Positions 44,001 through 55,722 of a stretch of DNA of 64,000 bases are shown here, piece after piece (position 1 is the stretch's first letter; each line of letters starts with the position of its first letter). The stretch covers positions 37,378,751 through 37,442,750 of the forward strand of contig NC_037590.1 of NCBI RefSeq assembly GCF_003073045.1. Direction: 5' to 3'. The notes beneath the pieces were generated by a model. It ran no database searches. It was given only the letters and a program-made list of their open reading frames with translations, and had not been told where the DNA came from. The position numbers and the translations under genes are program-made. This DNA is from Pomacea canaliculata (Eukaryota; Mollusca; Gastropoda; Architaenioglossa; Ampullariidae).

Positions 44001-46029
44001 GCTGTCAGAATGTTAAGACATTCAGATAATTGATCATGTAAGATTGAGCCTGGCAGTTATCATTAGGGTACATCTTTGTTATTTAACTTGTTGGTTTGTT
44101 GCTCAGGTTTTGTTTGAGATTTAGAGTTCCTAACTTCTTAGTTCCATTAGAAACCTTCGTGTAGCTGTGTTCACACATTAAACTGTGATGGGTTTGTAGA
44201 TGCATTTTTTTCTTATAGTCTTTCTTTCTTTGATGAATCATGTAATGAGTTCACGCAGAAAAAGCAATCATGGTAGATATAAGCACCAATATGTTTTTGG
44301 CTTGTTTTTGAATAGTATACGATCTGTAATTTTAGTTCATCACAAATATTGGATTCTGAGCAAGAGAAAGAAAGTAAAATCTGTTAGTGAAAAAAATCGT
44401 TTGCATATTTTAAGTACTTAGACAATCATAGCTTTTAATTTCTTTTCGTCCACTGGACAGATTACGGACTGTGTTGAAATTTACTGGTGGTGAAAGAAAG
44501 TGACTGAAACACCAATTCACTTCAGCAGCTACAGGCGCGAGGTGTCTTGATGTTGCCATCCTCTTAATCGGCTCTTTTTAGCATGAATATTCTTATTGTT
44601 TTAACCTTATAAAATTTACATTTCCCATTCTATAAAGTTACAAATGAAGTATTATTCCATGTTTCAGTCTGGGTTTATAATTTTATTTAACTTTGTTTTT
44701 TTTTAATGATATTTAATTGTTTGTCTTTTTAGCTTATAATTTGCCGTGTTTCATTGTTAGGAGTTGTATTCGCTGAAAAAAGAATCAAGTTGTAAAAGCT
44801 GAATGTTTCTTCTGGATTTTTTAGGTGGGTGTGTAGCTTTTTTTTAAAAAAAAAATCAAGTGGTTCAGGTCTATAGACTCTATCTTCACCACTGGCGTCC
44901 TTTTGTGACCTCACTCCTTTTGAAAAAAAAACAAAACAACAACAAACAAAGCCATCGCTTTCTCAACACATTTGTGATAACTGTGTGTAGTAGCATAAAG
45001 AACGATCGCGGAAATGTTTATTAAAGCGTTTGGGAAGCTTTACAAAGAAATTTGTGAGAAGAAAAACTGGAAACTTGCAGGTAATTAGGACGATGGGTGA
45101 GTCGTATGGGCTGCAGCTACTGGCATTTTCCTTGGAGGCTGCATGTGTAATGTTATTATAGCCATGTCGCGGTTGGTTTGTTTGATGGGAAACTCTTCCG
45201 CTTAGTAGTTATTTTGAAAGGGGAATGGAAAGCGAATGATAACGGGGGAGGAGGGGGAGGGGAAGCCTTGTGATCATTGTGCCAGAAAAAGATTGGAAAC
45301 TTAAGATCTTCACTGACTGGTGGGAAAGCTTTTACCATTGGGCTGGTGAGGCACTCCCCACAACCGCAGCCATTAGCAGAATGTCTGGTACCTACACGTA
45401 ATATCTAATCGGCGCAAAGTGTGAGACATTCCACATCGTACACCTGGACAGTTTTATTGCTGATCGATTTCTCCTAGAAGAACTTTCAGAAAATTAATCC
45501 AATGCGTTTTCGTGACAGTTATGGCGGCATGGACGCGACAAACCATTCATTGTATTCCAGTACAATGCAAGCTTTACTGTGGATTCTGCAGGGAGATTGT
45601 TGATACTTTTCATGTCAAGTTCCATGTAATGAAAATCCGAAAAGAAGTGGCCTCACTTGTACACACGTCTGTACAGACATTAATCAGAAACTGATTATAA
45701 GATAAGTGTGCGGATTTCCTATCATTGAGAAGGTGGCACTACTGTCTGTGCCACAACTAGACAGGTATGTCTGTTAGGTTTCCAGCTCCTGTTACAAAGA
45801 CTTGTTCATCTAAATTCAGAGCTCAGACCTTAGTAATCCGCTAAGAATGATTTCCAACGGCATTAGTCTACAAGAAACCCATCTTGTTTTCTTTTCTTTT
45901 CCTGAAAGTGCATTTTTTTTTAAAAAAAGGAAAGAACCAGCGTTTACTTGTTTCTTTACTGGAACAGAAATTAAAGAACCAGAATAATTGTGCAGTTGTT
46001 CATCCTTCTATTTTTCGTATGTTGTCCAC
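41061..46029. other. Gene-poor stretch
   Basis: Nothing coding could be supported. Noted details: an 11-bp inverted repeat (42580-42590 against 42655-42665) in a GC-richer patch, a TA run at 43914-43928, and T- and A-rich tracts near 44830 and 44925. Open frames here are short, AT-driven and unlike known proteins. Confidence 0.5.
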
Positions 46030-46106
46030 ATCTTGTTGTTTTAAGTATTAAGAGCATGCTTCTTACGAGCGTGAGTACGCGCTATACAAATCACGCATTT
46101 ATTATT
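46030..46106 (+). mobile_element. SINE 3' tail
   Basis: The words GAGCATGCTTCTTACGAGCG, GTGAGTACGCGCTATACAAA and then a TTATTATTATTA tract form the standard closing part of SINE families widespread in molluscs and other invertebrates. The tRNA-like head is missing, so this is a 5'-truncated copy. The left limit is approximate. Confidence 0.5.
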
Positions 46107-48599
46107 ATTATAGTTAACACCCAGTCAATGCACAATATTGAAGTTAACTCAAAGAAACAGAAAATCCTGCTTTAAAAAGAGGAATCTTTAATGTAGTCAC
46201 TGCGAATATTTCAAACCGTCAGGTTTGGATTATAAAAATGTTGCTTTTTTCCTAGACACACCATTTAAATTAGCATACTAAACTCTTAACACTGTTTGGC
46301 ATTAAAAAATAAGTGAGCCATACATTTTTTCTTTAAAGGTTTAGCAGTTTTTTTTCTGTCAAAGTACTGCACCCCTCCCCTCTTCAGGTTTGAGTGAAAC
46401 ATGGCGCCCATAGAGCGAGGCCATCCAGAGACGTTGGAACTGAACCTGGAACGTTTCCGTCTCGGCCAGTGATAGAGCTGGGACCATAATAATGTTTATC
46501 TGTGTACACACTTGAGTCACTATTTTAAATTTTTTGTGCATGGTGATGTTTCTAGAGAAGGGAACTAGGGTGATCACCCAGATTTATGGAAAGAGAATCT
46601 TGCACAGACACACGTGCATTAGAAAACAAGATTGCACGTCAGTAGTCCTTTACGGTGAGTAAAATTGCCTTTTATTCATTGTCTGGTCTGCTCCCAATCC
46701 ACTGTCGAGATAAGACCTTCGTTTTGTTTTTTCTTCTTCTCCACCAGTCTCTCCCTTCTGTGTCTCTCTCTCTCCTTTCTGTACACACAACGCCAACCAC
46801 AACCAAATCCACTTCTTGAAAAATCACTCAGCTTATTTAATAACTGTAAGATTTTACACTTAGCTGATAAGTCGACGTTTCTGACTTTGTCCATAAATGT
46901 TAGCAATGTCTGATATACAGGATGAGGCCTTCAATTTGCCTAATACTTGGCGTCTGCCTGCACTACATGTCCCAGCGCCAGCCGGCTCCAACAAATGTCT
47001 GCACAGAAGGCTTTTCGCTTTTCCAGAATCTCCAAGGCAAAACACGTCTTTTCACCGTCAGAAACGGTCTGGACAATTTGAACTACAGGGCTGGCCTCCC
47101 ACTTTGTCCGCCCAAAGATTTGAACATCAGGAAAAAGGTATTGAAGGGAACAAATATGTTGTCCATTATTGTAAATGTGTGCTTATTTATTTTCATTCTT
47201 TTTGTTATTTTTTCTTTCTTTTTTGACGCTCTTTCCCTTTTCTTTTGTTTTTGATTTAAAGACGTTCTCAAAGGGAACAAACTGAGCTCAGGGGCTATTG
47301 ACAGAGGGAGGTATTTGGTAGCTGTCAGTTTGAACAGAGGGATCTCACTTGGTGTAATGTTTGTGCTGTAGCATAGTAAGGACGATAGACCATCTTGGTA
47401 TCGATTTCAGCAGCTAATTAACTCTTTAATGAAATCAATAGACTGATAATCCTTCACTGGAAGCAAGTAGGGACTTAGCACTCTTAAGAGAATACCAGTC
47501 AACATTTTTTTTAGCATGGTCGGCACATGCACTACCAAAATGGCGTTTGACACCGTCACGACCCTACAGAACCCTTAATGGCGCAGACATGGTAGAATCG
47601 AACAGCAAAACTAATAGGACTAGGATTCAAATGTTTTGCTGTCATAGATACACTAAATTTTTTCGATTGCTCTGTCACCCTTCCACTCGCGTCTTCTATA
47701 GGAAATCATCTTCCGCATGTACCCCTATATCAGACTTTATAGTAAAATACCTATCGTGACTTTTTCACAATATATGTTCTGTTCACCAAAGAAAATAAAA
47801 TTAATGTGTCATGGTGTTATCTTTCATTGCTGTAGAACATTAGCTCAGGGACTATCTCTCAGCACGTTAATAAGAGTTTTGACAGGTCAAGTTAAACTCA
47901 AGACACCTAAATAAAATCTTTTCCCTCAACTTGTTTAAAGCTCTAGTAGGGTGTAAAATGTTTTTCTAATGTCCGGGATGTTTGTTGACAGTTATTTTGA
48001 GAATGAAACAGGAAATAATACCCACAAATTAGAGCAACTAGCATCTTGCACCGAGTTTATTGAGTCATCACAAGAAAACTGCCCTAGAGCTAGAAAGTGA
48101 TGGAACCGTTGCACAAAACCGTTAACTGTTTTGTCAGTATATCATTGGTTACAGTCCGTAACCTTACATTACAATGTGAAAACACGACTAACGCAAAGTT
48201 GAAATTTTACTTTTTATCCTGACTTTTTGTGTATGTTAAATATTTAGACATTTTTCAGAGTGAAAATTCGTTAGGTCTTGAGTAAGTCTTAAAATAGAGT
48301 GGGGAATACATGCATCACCAGCAAAATATTTTAAACGACATTAAAAAAATGGCAAACCAGAAAACCTCTTCTTAAATTTAATTATCCGCACCAAAATCTC
48401 CAAAACATTCCCATGAATCAAACAGCTTTAAAAAACTATGATGATTACAACTCCTCAAGTACCACAATGTTTTCACGGTAGAAACTAAAACTTTTGTTCC
48501 GAATGCTGCAAATCAGTGATAGCAAGACATTTTGAAAAAAATACTACACCTAGTTTTTGTTTTTTTTAAAGTTATTTATTTTCATGACGTACCTGTTTG
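46107..48599. other. Gene-poor stretch
   Basis: Apart from the candidate exon at 46922-47137, no coding potential was seen. T-rich tracts are common near 46710-46750 and 47185-47250. Confidence 0.45.
46922..47137 (+). other. Candidate first exon with signal-like start (unproven)
   Basis: A 72-codon open stretch begins MRPSICLILGVCLHYMSQ, hydrophobic like a signal peptide. It has four cysteines and ends at AAAAAG|GTATTG, a possible donor in phase 0. The base mix is GC-richer than the surroundings. An overlapping plus-strand frame is also open over the same interval, and no family was recognised, so this is only a candidate. Confidence 0.15.
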
Positions 48600-48614
48600 T
48601 GGTGATGATGATGA

Positions 48615-48687
<73 letters not shown>

Positions 48688-48722
48688 GGTGGTGGTGGTG
48701 TGTGGGTGTGAGAGAGAGAGAT
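48600..48722. repeat. Compound trinucleotide microsatellite
   Basis: Successive runs of GAT, GCT, GAT, then GGT, then TG and AG. The switch of motif within one array suggests stepwise point mutation and expansion. The open frames through it on the minus strand are repeat artefacts. Confidence 0.9.
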
Positions 48723-48886
48723 AAATTTTGTTAGATGCGTGCATGAATGCAAATAACCAGAAAGCTTTCAGAACGTCGACTGACTTGTGAACATCAAGCT
48801 GTTAACGACAATAAAACGAGTGTCGTCTGCCGGATCTTGCCCGCTAATGTCCGAAAGTGAAATGCGATCGCGCCCTTTGATCTCAC

Positions 48887-48954
48887 CGACCGAGCTGTTA
48901 CGGTGATGTCCTCCAGGGCACGGACAGTCCACACGGCTATCCTGCAGCTTGTTC
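48887..48954 (-). other. Candidate internal exon on the minus strand (unproven)
   Basis: A 68-nt stretch is bounded on the minus strand by CATGTCTGCAG| and |GTGAGATC, both good splice sites. It is open in more than one frame; one reads SCRIAVWTVRALEDITVTAR. About 0.5 kb upstream on the same strand, a CpG-rich patch contains GGCGAG|GTAAGACG, which could be a first-exon donor. No family was recognised and no partner exon is certain. Confidence 0.15.
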
Positions 48955-49839
48955 CTGCAGACATGCAAAAGTAGTTCTGAGCAAACATGGAAAGCCGAGC
49001 AAAGACAAAACACTACGCCACACCACACATCATCTGCACCTAGAAAAGTTTAAATAAGAAGCAATGACGACAACAACAACAACAACAATAACAATAATAA
49101 CGATGAAAACCATGACAACATGGACAGACAATATAAACAAGCTCTTCCAGAGTTACTCCATCTTTGGACTTTTTTAAACAACAAAAAAATGTGCTCCCTG
49201 TAGATTTAACTCGTGGATTTTTGTCTTGAAGGATAAGTGGTTACAAGGAAAATTCGAAATATCACAGCATGACAAGAGTAGACTTTCACTCAATGCGACA
49301 TGTGTGCGTGGTTTTTCTCCACATCGCTGGCATCATCAGGACCTTGGGGAACTCCGCCTCCGTGCACGTGCCACGGCAGCTGTCTCGTTTTTGAGCGGAC
49401 ACGTCTGTTCTCGTCTTACCTCGCCTGTTGCGAGATATCGCGAGCTGTGACGTGGTGTTGCTCGGTAACGCTCGTTTTTCATCACACCTGCGTTTTGTTT
49501 ATTTTATTATATATTTTTTTGCGTCGTTTGACATCAGAAAAGGTGATAAACAAGACGCAAACATGACTAGGAAAGTGATATCGAGGGTGGCATAATTGAA
49601 CTAAAAGCTTTTAATTAATACTGTTATTACAAAAGGCACTATTACTATATTATCCCCCACTGCATCATCAGCACTTGCTGCTAACATTATTATCTAGTTT
49701 GCTGCCACCACCACCCATAACATTTCCCAACACCATTATTGTGATGATGTTGAAGCGCATCACTGGTGTTCTATGCAGGCGTTAGCGCATTCCTCTGGGA
49801 CTTTCTCTCCCCATGTGTGCACGCCTGCGTGCATAAGTG

Positions 49840-49950
49840 ACTATATATGTGTGTGCGTGTGAACTTGTGTATGAATGTGCATGCTTGTGTATGCGTGTGA
49901 ACTTGTGTATGTGTGAGTGTGTGAGAAGGAGAGCCAGGAAAAGAGAGAGA
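49840..49950. repeat. TG-rich simple repeat followed by a GA run
   Basis: Irregular repetition of GTGTGTG and GAACTTGTGTATG words, then GAGAGAGAGAG to about 49955. It may behave as a flexible or Z-DNA-prone tract; nothing else is implied. Confidence 0.7.
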
Positions 49951-50007
49951 GAGGAAATCGGAGATGGAGTGAATACGAATGACCGAGCAAGAGGGAGGTG
50001 ATGTATA

Positions 50008-50365
50008 ATGACTCAGGCTGGAAATACAAAACTCGCCAGCGAGAACCTAGGTGTCGGATTGCGAGCCTGTAGGCTTTTATCATGCCTAGATGGAGACTAC
50101 ACCCCTCTACCCCTCCAACCTTACAGGAAAGTGCAGGTCTATGCAACACCGCGATCAAAGTTCTCACCCAAACACGAGCGTGGGCTCACCATCACGTGGC
50201 CTCCAGCATCTACAATCTTGCAGGATCCAGCGCCGTGCATCGCTCTCGATTAACAAGAGCATTAACATTTTTGTGTCTGGCTGGCTGCAGGGCAGTGTAG
50301 CCATCAGGCTACAAGGCAGGAAACCTCGGTGCGTACACCCCCGAGGGAAAACCGGGTACAGCTAG
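50008..50365 (+). other. Stretch open in all three plus-strand frames
   Basis: About 0.3 kb of balanced base composition lacks stops in three overlapping plus-strand frames (50008-50253, 50082-50300, 50090-50365). A splice-acceptor-like run, CTACCCCTCCAACCTTACAG, ends at about 50126. Any one frame could be a real exon, but because all are open the openness itself is weak evidence. No protein family was recognised. Confidence 0.15.
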
Positions 50366-53300
50366 AGGAAATTAAAGTATTTGTCTCCCTCGTCAACCTG
50401 CCATTGGCTGAAGCTCCTCTGACGCCATTGACAGCAATCGTCCATTTCTTCGTCCCACATGAAAAAATAAAAAGTGGTAGGGGGATCCCGTGACTTAATT
50501 GCGGAATCGGGTGGTATATAATAACGACATCCCCGATCGCCTGAACTGAATCTCAGTTTTGACACGGTTTATTTTATTTAGCAGCCATTGGCAACATTTG
50601 TATGCCGAGGCCCTCGCCTATGGAAATCACCATTTGATTCTCTTGTGACGATCTCGCCAAAACCTCCAAGGAGATGCTAACTCGCGCGTGATGTGGCCGA
50701 TTCAGCCACACGAGAAAGTATCGCGTTCTTTTTTCCGCGTGCCTGGTTCTACACATCGCTTGGCTATCATTCTGAATAATGGTAGATCAGGCTACCTCAC
50801 ACAAAATAAGTTTTTATTATTTATGGATATTAATCGCGAAAGGTGAGTTTTTGTGGGTTAATTAGTCCACGTCATCATGAAGAATAGCAGCATGTCCTAA
50901 AGACAAAAGACTTTAAAGAAGGAAGAAAAAAAACCTGATGAATGAAGGCATAAATCATCTTGGTTATTGTCATTTCTCCGGGACAGGCAATCTGGTGAAG
51001 GTGCACTGAACGAACTATGGAACCCTGGGTGCTGCAAGACATTCTACAGACACCAGCGTGCCGTGAGTGCAGGGTCCGTGCTCGGGTGTTCGCCTGCAGA
51101 TGCTGGATGTCCTTTGATGTAAATAACTCTGCGAGGTAAGCATGGGAAGAAATGAGTCTGTCACTGAAAGAGCGGAGAGAACACGTGAGCACGCATGCGT
51201 CGACTTTCTTTCCGTTCCCCCACCTTCCGCTTCCACCAATCACTACACTCACTTTATCCCTTCCTATACTTTCTTTAATGTCTTTCTCTCACCCCATCCT
51301 GTGCTCTAATCCCTTTAACTTTGTACTCGTGAAATCAATATTCTTCTCTGTTTTAGCATGTATATGTTTTTCTTTTATGTATAAAATGCATGCATCTCAA
51401 GTTTGAATTTAATTTAGATATAAGAGTTAAGTGAATGAAATACGTGTGTGAATGAGTGAGTGAAAGAAAGAATGAATGAATGACACAAAAGAAGCACAAG
51501 TCCTGGCATGTGTTTTCTTTCTGTCTGCTGGTATTACCGAGTGCAGTACGGTGGGTTGATTGGGTGTTGACCATAAACAGAAATCAGTCTGATGAGATCA
51601 TTCAACTGCCCGCGCAGCTTCACAAGACCTACAAGGCGTTGTGCCAATGGCAGTTATCTGAGCTTTATAGCCGCCAAAACGTGGCTTTGATCGGGTATCG
51701 TAAAATATCAATTGCCTAGTTGGCATGGCAATTACTGAGAGGCTGTGCAGTGATTAGCAGGTAAATGGTAGGAGAAATAAACTGTAGTTGGCACACATCC
51801 TCAGCCGCTTCAAGTTAGCGACTGCAGCATTTCGTCAACTCAGAGTTCCATTACGATGTCAAACACAAGAGCTAATTACACCTCGTTAAGCAGGAACACC
51901 TCAGCAGGGTGTCACAGGGGTGGACTTGCAGTTCTAAAGCGCCGACCTGCCTACTATTTACCCTTTAGTCACTGAGTGAGTGTTTGAGTAAGTCAGTGAG
52001 TCAGGCCATTGACTAAGCGAGCGTAGGAGTGAGAGACTTCGTAAGCGTGTTCGTATGCGCATGCGTGAATAGGAGTCGTTGGGAGACAATTATTGGTGAA
52101 TTGGTGTGTACTAAGTGTGTACATGCTTGCGTGTGTATATTTCCGCATTTTGTTCTACTTATCGAATTAAAAGTTTTTTTTTTCTCACAAAATGGAATTT
52201 AAAAATAATGGGTATGAAAATTTTGTAACAGAATTTCCTAAAATTTCGTAATACTTACATCAGTCAAATTCAAACGTGTTGCTGTCTCCTTAAAGACAGT
52301 TTAATAGACAATTGGAAGGAAGGGCCGTTGATAAATCTGAGTGAACTTTTGCCGATCGTTGCCAAACATATGGTATGAGCGTGTTCTCTGGCTTTCAGGA
52401 CAGAGTATATACCCTGACTGAACGCTGGTAATCTTCACTCGCTGCCATGTTATGGAGATAATAATATGTTTATGGAGAGCTTGAGGAGCAAATGAAATCC
52501 ACAGAGTCCACAAAAGGCGGTCGTTTGGCGATCCTGTCCACGTAGCAGGGATAATGATAGCATGGAAGCGGGTCAGACGGGGACACTAGCCCAGTGATGA
52601 CTTGACAATCATATTACGGAATGATTTGCGGTGTTAAACTCGCCATAAACACAACGGCCATGCTTGCTAATGCCCGCAGTAACACGGAGGATAAGGTTCG
52701 AGCGAGCGAAATGATGGACCGAACCCTCCTGGTAACGGACACGAGCAAAGATCACCCAGGACGATTTCTACACCTAACCTGCAACTCCTCCCATCGCCTG
52801 TTTCAAAAATAAGTTTGACAAAGCTTCCAGACAACGATTAAACTGATTAAACATGGTTTTATATGAGAGTTTAAGAGCATAATTATTATTTTTCTGGGTG
52901 ATTTGTCAAGCCGTTTTACAGGAAGTAAGAGCAGGTAATTAAGAAGCACTAAGTATAATTTCCCTTTAGGATAGAGGCACGACCTGCCTGTTGTTTGGCT
53001 GGAGGTGTGGAGGATCGTTTACCCCGGGTGTCTGTATGTCACGGCTAGCGAGTCTCTGTGTTTATGCCAAAGTTGCGTTTGTTCATAGTGCAAATCACTG
53101 ACCCCAATGTTTAGTTTAAAACTAAACTATTTCACACTGGGTCCTTCCATCTTGTGAGGTAACTGTTCCAGCTTTGCCAGACCTGGCCAAAGGTTGAAGT
53201 GTGTCTTGACATTATCGCGGTCTGGCCCATCATACAACCATCCGAAGCTCTCCACAAACATGTATACTGTCTCTCGTAATGGTGTCCAATTATTTCTCTC

Positions 53301-55637
53301 TTTTGTGAACAGTCACTTCCAGTTATCTGGATACCATGGCCATTCCGCTGGAACAGTCCCTGTCACCCCAAGTGCGATATCGCCAGGAGGTGCCAGCAAC
53401 TCAGCTCTTCAGTCCATCATCAGTGTCTGAGAGCCGCAGTAACAGACGCAAGAAGATATCAAAGGCGTGTCTAACGTTTCCGGCCATCGGCGTTTAATAG
53501 TTCATAGATCACCGTACACTGGAACCTGAGGTCTCCAAGCTTCTCGCCGACTCCAGACAGAGTGATCTATCACATGTGTCTTGCCCAGGGACCCCCGAAG
53601 ACCGATGTGTGCTGCCTAAAACGATGCACCAGCCAAACTCTGTCGCAGCTGAACTGTCCACGAGTAAAAAAAAAAAAATTATTTTAGTTATTTAACTAAA
53701 AAAAAAAATGAGGGTAAAATTCAAAAAGTTGCTTTATGTGTATTACCGAGAGAGATAGAAAGAGAAAAAAAAAATAAAGATAGGAAAACATATTATAGAG
53801 TGAGAGGGAGAGTGAACCGGATTGAGTGAAAGAAAGAGAGAGAAGGTGACACTGTCAAAGCCATAGAAAGACAGAAAGAAAAGCATCGGAAGTGAGAGAA
53901 ATACAAAAGTCCAGAAAATTAAAATTTGAGTCACTTGAAATCAGGCTTTGTTGCCCGATCATCTCTTGGACGACTATTTTCGATCGTTGATTAACGGCAA
54001 AACTGTTTTTAATTTAAATTCGCTTTGTATAGTGATCTTGTCACGTGATATTGTGTTTATTTAGCTTCGTTTATTTAGTTTATTGCCCAAACAAATTGCA
54101 TTAAAAAATTGCTCTCCTGGCAAGATCCGAGCTAAGTATAGGTCGGTAGGTGTGTTCATTTGATAGAAAGAAACTTTCGGTGCAACTGCAGGCTGTACAT
54201 CAGTTCTGTATTTTTGTAACGGAGGTACAGACAGGATCAAAGCCGTTTGAAGTGGATATGTTACTGTTAAACTTGGTGTCAGTCCATGCAGCTGGAACTC
54301 ACTTCGCTGGAGCACAAAGTGAGCAGACGACTGGCGGCACCTTTGATCGCCTCTGCAGGTCAGACGAAGCAGACTGTCGAAAGAGCCAAGCAATTTAGCT
54401 TCGTATGTGTGTGTGTACCCAACTAACAGCCATGTTAGCATGAACGTGCTGTCGCCATCCTTCCAGCGGAGTCTGACCATCTTAGTTCCGTATCTTTAAC
54501 CTGACTCACCTCTCTCCCTCTCCTCAAAAAAAAAAAAAAAAAAAATCCTCCGTCTTGAATGTCAACGAGGTAGAAGAATCCTTCCCAATGTGCCAGTGAC
54601 TGCTTTCACTTTGATGGAAATGCGAGCATTAGCACACAGACATCTGGCTTATCTTTAGAAGGCAGCAGTGCTTCCTGTGGAGACAAATTGATTCCGACTG
54701 CTTTTTGTGATTAGTCGTCCACGTAAGCGCATTTGGCACGTAATCACATTTGCCGTCTTGTAGTCTCGCTACATCTCGTGCTGTCCCGCGAGATGAGAGA
54801 TCCGTGAAGACGCTACAACAACAACTCAGGAAGCTGCTAACCACCGCTTTACTGCCACCTCTCCTGTCGCAACAGTTTGATTACTTCTTACATATGGGAG
54901 AGTATAAATTTCTACATATAAACATATCTGATTTACGGGTACCGACGGGTAGCGGCTTTTCTAAAGTCAGTTTAAGATGCAAAAGCAGATTACAATTTTT
55001 TTTTTAGAAAGTTAAAGCGTAATTTTTATCTGAAAATGTTTCTTTATTCATCGTGAACAAAACTGAGCAAGTCGGGGGCTTTTGTGTTGTTGAGGCAATG
55101 GAAGAAGGAGGATCATCAGTCCAAATAGTTTTCGAGGACTTTGATGAGGATGAATAGAAACTTTCATATTACCAAGCTCTCGCCGGTGTTGCTGCTAAGT
55201 GAAAATTCAAAGGAGAGTTTGTCCCTGAGCTAATCTGACAAGTCTGTGCGGCATCACAGAAGCAGCAGCATAGTGACAGAGCAAAGGGAGACAATTCCGA
55301 AAAGATCCGAGTGAGTTACCGTTCGTCCTTACTAACAGCCTCACTATCGACTTACAGGGTCCACTGGTTATGCTTCTGAGCGCGTTTGATACAGGAAGAC
55401 CAACAGATATGAAAATTAGACTGTAAAACGAGAATGAGAATGGAAAGCCCTTCTCTTACCACTCATTACCATTAACTCCCATTATCATTACCCATTACCC
55501 TACGTTATTCAGAAAGCTGTGGGGGTTGCTGGGAATTTCACACGATTTCGCAAGTTCTCAGTGGCCTTCCTGTCACCTTTAACCTTCTCTAGAACGCAAA
55601 ATGAGCTATAGGTTAGAAATAAGTAATTCTACGGTGT
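50366..55637. other. Gene-poor stretch
   Basis: No supported gene. Simple-sequence items are GAATGA-type repeats near 51440-51480, a purine-rich run at 53745-53905 and a poly(A) run near 54525-54545. The short open frame at 53336 is listed separately. Confidence 0.45.
53336..53497 (+). other. Candidate short coding stretch, 53 codons (unproven)
   Basis: ATACCATGGCC gives a strong start context. The frame reads MAIPLEQSLSPQVRYRQEVP and later SESRSNRRKKISK, then stops at 53495. An acceptor-like ACTTCCAG lies 18 bases upstream of the ATG. Codon choice looks gene-like against an AT-rich background. The reverse strand and one other frame are also partly open, and no family is recognised. It could be the 5' coding exon of a spliced gene or chance. 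Confidence 0.2.
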
Positions 55638-55722
55638 ACAAAAAAAAAACAAAAAAAAAAAAAACAAAAAAAAACAAAAACAAACCAAAACAAACAAAAC
55701 AAAACAAAAAAACAAAACATGT
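55638..55722. repeat. Poly(A)/AAAAC low-complexity tract
   Basis: A-runs interrupted by single C residues, drifting to CAAAA repeats. It could be the remnant tail of a retroposed copy, but no recognisable body lies to its left. Confidence 0.75.

Larger units (their letters stand above)
48723..50007. other. Spacer with a GC-richer patch
   Basis: Contains the candidate exon at 48887-48954 and a CpG-rich patch at about 49300-49480, which has no clear gene. CAA runs occur near 49064-49090. Confidence 0.4.

Noticed and set aside
50510-50560. TATATAA promoter near 50514
   Set aside because: A TATA-like word with a plausible start 30 bases on, but no gene can be followed downstream, and such words are common in AT-rich DNA.
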